The position numbers and the translations under genes are program-made. DNA of 64,000 bases from Fasciolopsis buskii. Lineage: Eukaryota > Platyhelminthes > Trematoda > Plagiorchiida > Fasciolidae. Below, in pieces: positions 43,119-50,020 of the stretch (positions within the stretch are counted from its first letter, which is position 1; each line of letters begins with the position of its first letter). The notes below the pieces were generated by a model. That model did no database searches and was not told where the DNA came from. It saw only the letters and a program-made list of their open reading frames with translations. The stretch covers positions 202,039 to 266,038 of the forward strand of contig LUCM01009396.1 in NCBI GenBank assembly GCA_008360955.1, written 5' to 3'.

Positions 43119-45619
43119 GGCACCGGCAGCTTATTGCGGTTTTATTCTGCGCTTTCGGTCAAAGTATATTTGCCCAAAGTCGAGGTGATGACCGGAGCAG
43201 TCGGACAAAGAAGCTTAAATGCCCAAATTTGCATATCAGCTTCTCCAAGCGAATGTTTTGAGGCGTAGAAAACAAATTCATGATATAAATGACAGTGTAC
43301 ACCATTTCCCTGCTACTGTGGTCTGTTTTACTTCACTACGGCGGGTATCGCCACGCGGTTCCCGCTTTGTTTCATTTCGTTGAATTCATTGCCCAAAATC
43401 ATGCTACTAGCTCCTGCAAATCTTGGGGCGTGTTTAATTTATGACCAAGTCTTTACCTACGGTTTTCCCCACCGAATATACAGGCTAACCAAATTAACCA
43501 GATTCAATTCCAGAAAGGGTCACTGTGTTAGCTTCGAAGTTAGCCCTAAACACTGTCATGGTAGATGGTATTATACTTCACAGTCGTAATTCGTTAAAGA
43601 AAAAAAGAGACGTCTCGAATCGGTTAATTTATTTTTATCGCTAGTGCAATCAGTGCCGATGTTTTTGAAGCATGACTTGGTAACAAGCCGTGAAACGCCA
43701 CAGTAACTGACGTGCAATAAGCTTCACGGTGGGTTGACCAGTTACGTTTTCTGTCGTCACAACGAGGCTACTCCTTGACGTGGTGTGGAAACCTGCCTGC
43801 CTGCGTGACCCAATGAGCTATTCAGGATGGCTTATCTCCAGCCGAAATCCACTCATGCCTGGAAGATCAGTGGGAAGAGGCCTAACGAAGTAGTCTGCTG
43901 GTGCTCCTAGTCGGTAGTTAGCAGCTCGGTCGGAAGAACGGGTTGGGGAATAATTGATGCGAGTGGATGAGCTTCAGCTTAGCTATACCTCGCTGCCTAC
44001 TCTTAACGTGGCTCGCGTTAAGCAACAAGGAATAAACCATTAGTCGCTATCTTTTCTGCATAGTTGTTTCTGTAATTAAAAGTGATTTGCAAGTTGGCAG
44101 GGGATAGTCCCACAAAAGCGGGAAAAATAAATGCCGTATAAGCCAAAAACGCAACAGTTTTCAATCATCGTGATCCGACAGAATGTAGCAACGCGATCGA
44201 CACTTCACGGTTCACTGCCATATCCTTCGGTGTCTCCAGCCAGCTAGTCGGCGGAGCTTCCGAACTCAAACCACGAAGATAATTGACCTATTTTACCTAC
44301 ACTATACTCATCCGGTCACTCCATCCTCCTTCCAGTCATGGCGATACTACGTAGACATGGGTGATCGAAAACTTCAAGCGACGAACATCTCTTACACGCA
44401 TACTGCATGTCTCGCAACCATACAGCAGAACTGAGCGCACTGCGATATAGTACCCCCTCCCTTTCAACTTTAGTGAGATATCAGGCCGACGCAACAACTG
44501 CTTCGGTTCACCGTACACCGCTCGAGCTTTGAATATATGCGTGCTCATCTCTACAGGTCGTGCCTATCATCGTTCGACACATAGCTACCACAATCGTTAA
44601 TTGTCTTCCATCAAGTATCACCCTCGATACCCCTGTCATCCAGTCCTGCAACAGCACTTTGAATTTTGAAGGTGCAAAGCACAGCCAGAAGGGAGTTACA
44701 ACCGTCTCGAGCCGGTCTAGTGCACGTTGCGCACGGTCCACTGATTCCAATGGTCACACGACGTTGTCCGCGAAATCTAGGTTACAGAAATTCCTTTCAT
44801 TTTCCAGTCTTATTCATACATCCTTCAGACCTCCCATGACCAAGTGAAACCTAAATTTCGTCTTGTGGTACCTGTTTAACGATATTTTTGCCGTCGGTTG
44901 CTGCGTGCTTTGATCCGCCTGTATGAGCGTTTGGTGTCTTGATGTCGTCACTTCTTCATGCGCACTAACCCCGCATCGATTTTGATATAACAGTAAGCCA
45001 TTTCACGTTTACGTTGACGCCCTCTGCATAGTTAGGTGTATTCTGTATCGAGTTGTACACGTCTTAAAGTAATTCGTCAATCATCAGTCACCATATCAAC
45101 ATCAGCAACGGTTTTGATCCTCACGATTGTCACCTCATGTGTGAACATAATTTTTGAACTCTCGATATGCGCAGAATATTGCGGTGGTTTTTGATCAGTT
45201 TCCACCTCATACCACGTGTCTTGTGCCTCAGTCATCGACGTTCTTCCATTTGAAATGTTCCTTTAACCGGTTCCCTAGATGTTTATTTTTTATTCTGTCT
45301 TTGACTATTTGTCGCTCTCGAATTATTCATAACCAAACTTTTTGAGGCTCATTTTCATTCCTTGCATTCCAAGAGGTGCCTGCTGTTTATTACTTGAACG
45401 TAAGTGCCGTTTTGTAAAATAGTTATTTTTCTGATTTGCTATCTTTTTTTCATTTCAGGCTGTCAGTCAATTTTCCCCTGGATTTATCCGTTGTTTCTCA
45501 CGTCTCTGCTGCTCCACCGTATTTGGTGCACTGAACGCCACTTATCCGAAAAGCATGGCCTTGGCATGTCAATGTATAGGAAGATGGTTCCATCTCGCCT
45601 AATTCCCAAATTATATTAG
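35925..45619 (+). CDS. LBR: Lamin B receptor / delta(14)-sterol reductase family protein, complete, 8 exons
   Basis: Eight plus-strand exons (35925-35963, 36193-36527, 37121-37518, 41472-41687, 41795-42057, 42345-42621, 42677-42799, 45459-45619) join in phase to 1812 nt, 603 residues plus stop; human LBR is about 615. Residues 14-37 and 55-72 are RS-rich (SRRRSRSRSR, RRRSPSSSSESSS), as in the nucleoplasmic tail of LBR that binds chromatin and SR kinases. No Tudor domain precedes it. From about residue 150 there are eight to ten hydrophobic segments and the sterol reductase signatures RRLDYRCNG (about 249-257), a RASNNQK motif before exon 7 and [15 protein letters not shown] (526-540). The protein should sit in the inner nuclear membrane or ER, reducing C14 double bonds of sterols with NADPH. 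LBR versus TM7SF2 is decided by the RS tail. Introns 3 and 7 are LINE-loaded. Confidence 0.92.
36193..36527 (+). CDS. LBR: LBR-like exon 2 (RS-rich nuclear tail)
   Basis: Entered in phase 0 after a CCTTTTCAG acceptor and left in phase 2 at GTGAGT. Encodes residues 14-125: an RS block, then SP/SE-rich sequence, then a basic helix (FSQRIIEKIEMSRP). Serine-rich RS dipeptides suggest phosphorylation by SRPK/CDK kinases, as known for vertebrate LBR. Confidence 0.88.
36528..37120 (+). other. LBR-like intron 2, holding a decoy open frame
   Basis: GTGAGT...TTTAG intron. Inside it, an acceptor-like ATTTTCAG at 36625-36633 opens a 108-codon frame in the right phase, but it ends in TAA at 36958 with no useful donor. 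It is better read as intron. Confidence 0.7.
37121..37518 (+). CDS. LBR: LBR-like exon 3 (first membrane segments)
   Basis: Acceptor TTACCTTTAG; the first base completes an Arg codon, giving a junction that reads RSRSPKGSP and so continues the RS character. Two hydrophobic stretches follow (ILAALNMMICIPLVYWL and IECFGFVLLFWASQVIL), then PIGF and RRLDYRCNG, the conserved block ending TM2 in sterol reductases. Donor GTAAGT at 37519, phase 1. The usual EFGG motif before TM1 is not evident. Confidence 0.9.
38385..38455 (+). repeat. Fragment of LINE leader module
   Basis: In LBR-like intron 3. The strings TGTCACAACGAAACTGCATT and TGTGACGGCTTACGGGCCTCCATGACC repeat those at 39133-39190 and 52946-53000. 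Confidence 0.6.
38468..38730 (-). repeat. LINE 3' UTR unit, minus copy
   Basis: Reverse complement of the 39700-39960 unit: the landmarks GCAAGGCAAGCCCCACTGACCGCTGCC, TATAAAAAGAGTGAATATTC, CACACGGAACACA and TCGATAGAAAATGA occur in the mirrored order. It lies in LBR-like intron 3. Confidence 0.8.
39133..39430 (+). repeat. LINE leader (5') module, best copy
   Basis: About 300 bp shared with 43757-44000 and 52946-53215. Landmarks: GTGTGACGGCTTGCGTGCC, GAAGTAGTCTGCTGGTGCTCC, TTAGCAGCTCAGTCGGAAGAACG and AGCTATACC. At 52946 an endonuclease-like coding region follows, which identifies the module as the 5' leader of the RTE-like LINE. Confidence 0.75.
39431..39960 (+). mobile_element. RTE-like LINE C-terminus and 3' UTR, joined to its leader by an internal deletion
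   Basis: Frame 39436-39627 reads MKLSRLRWLGHVLRMTNTRLPYRALF, the final conserved block of the LINE protein. After frameshifts come GLGLKDSSTCWLETLKD and a 3' UTR running to 39960, ending near GAACGCTGGTGATGAT. The leader module at 39133-39430 precedes it directly, so the endonuclease and RT are deleted. Confidence 0.8.
40453..40503 (+). repeat. Short tandem duplication, about 24 bp x 2
   Basis: GCCTACTACTCAGGGACGC is followed at once by GCCTATTACTCAGGGACGC, each with an AATA/CAATA trailer. It lies in LBR-like intron 3 and has no evident function. Confidence 0.8.
41472..41687 (+). CDS. LBR: LBR-like exon 4
   Basis: Acceptor CGCTTCTCAG, phase 1 to phase 1. Encodes two hydrophobic segments (MFALILSLCTFGIAQW and FLGLLTASVVFAISSSLVVYF) and a polar loop. 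Starting here gives a gap-free match to the family after YRxNG. A competing in-frame acceptor 48 nt upstream (TTCTTTCAG, ending 41423) would add 16 residues. Confidence 0.88.
41795..42057 (+). CDS. LBR: LBR-like exon 5
   Basis: Acceptor TATTCTTTTAG, donor GTAAGT at 42058, phase 1 to 0. Encodes GNFLVDFWNGRLIRPRWWG-like sequence (family: D[FY]F.GRELNPR.G), then LDWKMFVLRPALTG and two membrane helices ending WILDYFVFE. The DWKMFVLRPALTG string matches the DLKYFCELRPGLIG block that contributes to the sterol/NADPH pocket. Confidence 0.92.
42345..42621 (+). CDS. LBR: LBR-like exon 6
   Basis: Acceptor TTTCTGTGTACAG; phase 0 to 1. Encodes RRMGFGFHIIYSLMMVPFFYTL (family: DGFGFMLAFGDLVWVPF) and IYRASNNQKALFCRQP. 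The Asn in RASNNQK corresponds to the residue whose change in human LBR (N547) abolishes activity, as I recall it. Upstream in-frame sequence from 42276 is intronic by this model. Confidence 0.92.
42677..42799 (+). CDS. LBR: LBR-like exon 7 (catalytic signature)
   Basis: Follows a 55-nt intron (42622-42676). Encodes [20 protein letters not shown], the most conserved signature of C14/C24 sterol reductases; its Arg equals the human R583 residue needed for NADPH binding. Phase 1 in and out; donor GTGAGT. Confidence 0.95.
43080..43112. repeat. (TA)n microsatellite
   Basis: Uninterrupted TA run in LBR-like intron 7. Confidence 0.9.
43757..44000 (+). repeat. LINE leader module, copy in LBR-like intron 7
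   Basis: Nearly the same order of landmarks as 39133-39430 (CACAACGAGGCTAC, GATGGCTTATCTC, GAAGTAGTCTGCTGGTGCTCC, GGTCGGAAGAACGGGTTGG). It stops at the CTATACC landmark with no coding part attached. Confidence 0.75.
44150..44290 (-). repeat. LINE 3' UTR start, minus copy
   Basis: Reverse complement of the junction between LINE coding end and 3' UTR at 39640-39770: AATCATCGTGATCCGACAGAAT, CACGGTTCACTGCC and GTCTCCAGCCAGCTAGTCG. Confidence 0.65.
44291..44850 (-). mobile_element. RTE-like LINE post-RT C-terminal fragment
   Basis: Minus-strand frame 44750-44508 has DRAQRALDRLETVVTPFWLCFAPSKFKVLLQDW, and frame 44548-44336 has FKARAVYGEPKQLLRRPDISLKLKGRGY and RSVLLYGCETCSMR. Together they match 46400-46760. 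A remnant of the YADD region (as ..DLADNVV) lies near 44780. It is the same insertion as 44150-44290, in LBR-like intron 7. Confidence 0.75.
45459..45619 (+). CDS. LBR: LBR-like exon 8 and stop
   Basis: Acceptor TTTTTCATTTCAG, entered in phase 1. Encodes the last helix (PWIYPLFLTSLLLHRI), then TERHLSEKHGLGMSMYRKMVPSRLIPKLY and a TAG stop. The family ends with R(D/E)...KYG..W..Y...VPYR..P.IY, so the C-terminus is intact. No AATAAA was seen in the following 500 nt. Confidence 0.93.
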
Positions 45620-46089
45620 GCTTTAGACGAGGTTCTCGAATAATCCAATCAAAATCTGTCTTTGTATCTATGTTCTTATTCCCACTTCGACCCTCCTGTT
45701 GCTCATCCTTCTTTCTAGATGCCTATCATAACTGTGCATTTAAATGCTCAATATTAGCCGGCTGTTTTGAATTTCGCCGGTAACCCGTGGGCCTAGCAAC
45801 GTTTCTGGTGTTGTCTAACACCAACGAACTCCGTCAGTAGTTTTGTTTTTGCATGTCACGACCTGTTCATGTGCATTGTACAGTTTGACAATCCCCGTTT
45901 TCATAGGTGTTTTGTATTCCATGTCATTTCGTGCTTTTTATTCCGTTGTGTCATAATACCCCATACCTTTTTCGGCAGCATTCATAAACCGATATGTGGG
46001 CCTTTTTCCTACTGTTCTTTTATATGCATTTTGTTATTTGATGCTTTTGTGTTTGAATAACACCAAATGGTCATCTGTTCTTTTGATTC

Positions 46090-47345
46090 ACCTCCCCAGT
46101 CTGGTAAGCTGTTCACATAAGAATTTTGGCCAACTTTTTTCTTACACAAACGAAGTTTGTGAACCTGTTGCGAGCATTGTACTCGTTCACCTACGGTCGC
46201 GTGATGGTATACGGTGAACTGTCACGTTCATTCGAAACGGCTAGTGGCGTTCAACAAGGGTGTCTCATTTCTCCATTCCCGTTCAACTTCGTCATGGACG
46301 AGGTGATGGAAGATGCTTTAGAAGGTCTCCAGGACGTGGGAGTGGAACTGGGAAGTGGAGGGAAGCTATGCGACCTAGTTTACGCAGACGACGTCGTGTG
46401 CCTGTTTGAGTCTGCGGACCCTGCACAACGGGCACTAGATAGACTGTCGAGATCGGTTGCTCGCTTTGGCATGTGCTTTGCACCTTCAAAGTGAAAAGTA
46501 TTGTTACAGGACTGGACGACAGCAGCGCCGAACTTGATACTGGGTTGAGAGGAAATAACGACTGTGGACCGTTTCACCTACCTTGGTAGCTGCGTGTCTA
46601 ACGATGGTAGCTGCGGTGGAAGGTAAGTATGCTATATCCAAAGGCTCGGGCCAGCTTACGCTGGACTGAAGCACTGTGGCGTCGGGCCTGGATTCTCACT
46701 GAGTTGAAAGTCGTGTGTACTGTGCTGCAGTGCGTTCAGTGTTCTGTTGTACGGTTTTGCGAGACGTGAAGTATGCGTTGGGAGAGTTCGTCGCTGGAGA
46801 TCCCGATCATCTTATTATCTCGGGTATGAAAATCAGCACAATACGCTGGCTGGGGTCACGTTGTTGCGTATGACCCGCGGAACACCTCGTCTACCATATC
46901 GTGCCCTATTTTGTGTTCTCCTAAGGAGATGAAGAAGCCATTGGAGCGACAGATGATGTGGCAACGTGGGATGAGAAAATGTACAGCAAACTTAGGTAAG
47001 GTAGGTGTCTCACTTTCTTCGTAGTTTGGCGTCCGAAAAGACTCGTCGACTTGCTGGCTGGAAGACGCTGAAGGATGATGGCAGTGACGTGAACAGTGGC
47101 GATGTGTTGTCATTTTCTATCGAATCAGCACGATTGAAAACACGTGTGTTTTACAGTGTAGGCTGTGTTCCGTGTGTGGCGCAGCAGCATCTTATCTTCT
47201 CCCGCCTGTGGAGGTCCGCTCCCTGTTTCCCTTCGAATATTCACTCTTTTTATTTATAAACGTGTAACTCTTGAAGGAAAAGGCAGCGGTCAGTGAGGCT
47301 TGCCTTGCTGTTTAACGCTTGTCGATGATGATGATGATGATGATT
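46090..47345 (+). mobile_element. RTE-like LINE, 5'-truncated copy with intact RT catalytic box
   Basis: Frame 46126-46494 includes TYGRVMVYGELSRSFETASG, VQQGCLISPFPFNFVMDEVME and LVYADDVVCLF, the latter the catalytic YADD, followed by ARFGMCFAPSK. Further blocks continue in other frames: LLQDWTT, DRFTYLGSCVS, LLYGF and TPRLPYRALF. The copy runs to the shared 3' UTR (about 47090-47325) and a (GAT)n tail at 47325-47345. The first half of RT and the endonuclease are missing. Confidence 0.82.
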
Positions 47346-47387
47346 ATGGGGATGAGGATGGTGCTTCCCTGCCTTCCTGTTAGAGTC

Positions 47388-47694
47388 CTAGTTGTTGGTT
47401 GGATACATTGAGAGATATGGCTCAAAATTGGCGTCAGTGGAGCCAGTGCAGTTTGGTCTGTCTATGCGACATATCCCCCCGGAAACAACCGAAACCTGAA
47501 GAAGTCTGTGCGGGTAAAACACAAAAAGCTGCTGGTTTTTTACGGCTTTTTGGCTTCGATTTTTCTCCTCGATTTGTATCCCGTATGTAGTTCTCTCTAC
47601 ATTTTGCGTTGGCGCCGTGCTTGTTTTAAGCCGGTGTATAATATACAACTTATATATATATATATATAGTATATATATATATATATATATATAT
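47388..47694 (+). mobile_element. RTE-like LINE 3' end, (TA)n-tailed type
   Basis: Begins with a WLDTLRDMAQNWRQWSQC-like protein end and continues through about 230 bp of 3' UTR ending TTGTTTTAAGCCGGTGTATAATATAC. It is followed by (TA)n at 47650-47694. It is the plus-strand counterpart of 551-892. Confidence 0.7.
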
Positions 47695-47695
47695 C

Positions 47696-47830
47696 TGACA
47701 AAGAATTATCAACGAATCACAGTTGTGGTTCTTCTTTGTCTCTTCGACGAAGAGGCTTCCATCACACCTTAATGCTACAGATTCGTGCTTGTAAGAGAAC
47801 TCAATTCGAAGTTGTACAAGTATGTGGATG
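47696..47830 (+). repeat. Short repeat shared with 63455-63560
   Basis: TCAACGAATCACAGTTGTGG and TTCTTC..GTC.CTTC...GAAGAG are shared with the right edge of the window. Both copies adjoin (TA)n. The identity is unknown; it could be a Penelope-like terminal region. Confidence 0.55.
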
Positions 47831-47947
47831 TTTGGACAAAACGAGCACTGGGTACGTACCTGGGCGAGCGACAATAACCGAAAACCGGTCGTGTGCTCCT
47901 GGGTAAATTTTGTTCATGCATCCAGATACTGCTTTGGCTGCTATCTA

Positions 47948-47948
47948 T

Positions 47949-47989
<41 letters not shown>
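47948..47989. repeat. (TA)n microsatellite, left of Penelope-like copy
   Basis: TA-rich run with a few TT breaks. It bounds the 3' side of the minus-strand Penelope-like copy. Confidence 0.9.
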
Positions 47990-47991
<2 letters not shown>

Positions 47992-48524
47992 TAGATGGAA
48001 GGCGCTACATTGATTAATACTTTATCGTGACGTTTCGACCCAAACTAGGACTCATCGGCAAACGTGAATGAATGATTGAATGGGATTGCTAGTTCCGTTC
48101 GTTTTTGTGCACTTTCCGTCTGTTTTGTCTCGTGTATGCTGGCACTGGGTCTTGTTAAGATGACGTAATGTTTGTCAATCTCGACATGCCGATTCAACGA
48201 GTTATTCGAGTGGAGGGCTTCAAGAATCAATTTCCCCCCTTTCTGTTTGCCCGGATGACTACCTTTGCGTTGTTGATGTTCACCTCATGGCCTGTTTGTG
48301 CACAGTAGTTCCATATCTGCGGGTGTGGGTCAGCGCGTCGTAGGGCTAAGCTGTGTTTGTACAAGCGTGTGCGTAATTGTTTGCCTATCTCACCGAAATA
48401 TTGTTTGTCACATCCGAGGCACGGAATGGCATAGACTACCCCTGATTGGTCGTTCTGGTCGACGCGATCTTTTCCGTTGAGTAGAGTAGATCTCAGGGCG
48501 CCGGTCGGTTTAGGGGCGATTGTG
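47990..48524 (-). mobile_element. Penelope-like element, C-terminal GIY-YIG endonuclease
   Basis: From 48524 downward the minus strand reads TGALRSTLLNGKDRVDQ, then QSGVVYAIPCLGCDKQYFGE, GKQLRTRLYKH and LALRRADPH. This is the GIY-YIG nuclease of Penelope-like elements (here VVY and YFG), with the CxxC-like insert and the catalytic Arg of TRLYKH. One frameshift at a G/A-rich run (about 48227) separates the last part, ILEALHSNNSLNRH, which carries the catalytic Glu. The frame ends at 48045 with FADES and a TAG stop. The RT half is absent. Confidence 0.82.
48023..48062 (-). ncRNA. Hammerhead-ribozyme-like motif, degenerate
   Basis: The minus strand reads CGATGAG, then TCC, a 6-nt loop, GGGTC and GAAAC, followed by GTCACGAT. 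This is the order of the hammerhead core (CUGAUGAG, helix II, GAAAC). The core U of CUGA is C here and helix II has one U-U mismatch, so cleavage is doubtful. Hammerheads are known in Penelope-like terminal repeats. It overlaps the stop codon at 48045. Confidence 0.45.
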
Positions 48525-48525
48525 A

Positions 48526-48558
<33 letters not shown>
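48525..48558. repeat. (TA)n microsatellite, right of Penelope-like copy
   Basis: TA run directly at the 5' truncation point of the Penelope-like copy. Confidence 0.9.
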
Positions 48559-48739
48559 CCGAAGTTCGTGCGAAAGAGAAACAATCAGTAGTGCGCCCAA
48601 ATGGACAACGGTCGTTCTCCGAAATACAGGAGTCGAGACCGAGAGGGCCTCCTAAATTAGCCTCGTTTGAGGACAGCCGACCTGCTCTAGCATTCTTGTC
48701 TCTTACTAAAATCGTGATATCACCGCGCTTTGCTGTACC

Positions 48740-48990
48740 CTAAGAGGTTGCGCAGCTTTTGACAGAAAATATTCTTGATTGCATTTGAGCTGCAATCTGT
48801 TGCGGTGTAGGCTGAGACGACAAACAAATTGCGTTTATCGGAGCCACGACGGCTAACTGGACACGAATCTCTAAATCTCATTAAGCATAACCGGCTGCCG
48901 ACTGGAATTCAGTCAGGCAGCGCAGTGTCGGCCCTCTCACTGACAGTCATACCAACATCGGCAAAGTCAGAAGCCCCAGCCTCACGGTTC
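48740..48990 (-). mobile_element. RTE-like LINE endonuclease fragment
   Basis: The minus strand reads VGMTVSERADTALPD, IPVGSRLCLMRF and a RNLFVVSAYTATDCSS segment. This parallels VGIVLSEKAEAALLD ... AYAPTDCSTD of the copy at 5700-5880. Only the middle of the nuclease remains. Confidence 0.7.
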
Positions 48991-50003
48991 TTAGAAGGGC
49001 ACAGATGAAACTTTCATGAAGAACTGGATGAGAATGTCAGTTGAATGATGTATCCAGAACCGTGGATGCGAATCTTTTGGATGCGACACATCGATGATTA
49101 AGGTCTCCAGTGTACGAGCTAAACAAGGTTGTTGTATCATACGCATCAGTGTTCGCACAGAACGTAGTTAGTTCGAAGGGGCATTGAGGATAAGGAAAGT
49201 CCATCAGCCGACGAACCCGGTTCTGGTGAGACTTGAGTAGTAGCTGAAAAAGAAGCATGATAGAACAAAAACAATTTATTCCAGCGAAACTACCACAATT
49301 AAGACTGACTGAAATTCTGATGTACGTAAGAGAATTGGATGGGAAAGGGATTGACGTAAGTTTCCAGAGGTTATTCTTATGAGCGAGTGAGGTGTTCCTT
49401 GTAATATGGAACTGGTCCATGGTCGTTTACGTTGTGAACTGCTGTACTGGTCATCTGCTTTTTTCCTCGGTCTTAGGGATATTGTTGTTTTTAACATTAG
49501 GATAGCTTCCACATTTGATCACAGTCATCAACTCTCACATGTTTGCATCCAGGTACCAGCGATCATAACTGCTCGCTCATCATCCAAATGGCCTAGTATC
49601 AGTACGCCAAAATGACAGCAGTTTTGCCTACCAGTATGTTTTCCCTAACCCTTCGTTGACAAGAGTGCATACGTAGACTCAAATCATACTTTTGTCTGTC
49701 ATACTCAGGCATCGTTATTACATACTTTGGTAGTTCATTTTCCACATGAGAAAAGCAAACCATTTCTAGAACCATTACACATTTGTATCGGAACTGGTTA
49801 CCTATAATTCGGGGCACTCTGACTGTTGATATAACCTCTAAAAATGAAGTAACACTAGCCATGCGTGAACGTTGAGAAGTAATTGCGGTGAGCGCTCATC
49901 ACATTCCTGCTTTATTGTGTTTAGGCCTGCTGAACAGATTAGCGTTCTTGTGTTAACGTTGTTCAAATGATTCGTGGGCGGAAAAGTAACGCGGGAACAG
50001 AAA
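48991..50003. other. Unassigned region upstream of HIP1, with minus-strand frames
   Basis: Minus-strand frames 49420-49037 (127 codons) and 49862-49599 (87 codons) are the longest. The second reads like real protein (VENELPKYVITMPEYDRQK, with three Cys) and begins after a TTCATTTTTAG-like acceptor, but I cannot name it. The HIP1 promoter should also lie here. Confidence 0.35.
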
Positions 50004-50020
50004 ATGCATGGAAGCAGCAG
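50004..50020 (+). CDS. HIP1: HIP1 exon 1 candidate (17 nt)
   Basis: ATGCATGGAAGCAGCAG followed by GTAAAC gives MHGSS plus two bases. The phase fits exon 2, which needs an upstream coding exon because homology runs up to its acceptor. The implied intron is only 25 nt (50021-50045), so this is the least certain exon. Confidence 0.4.
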
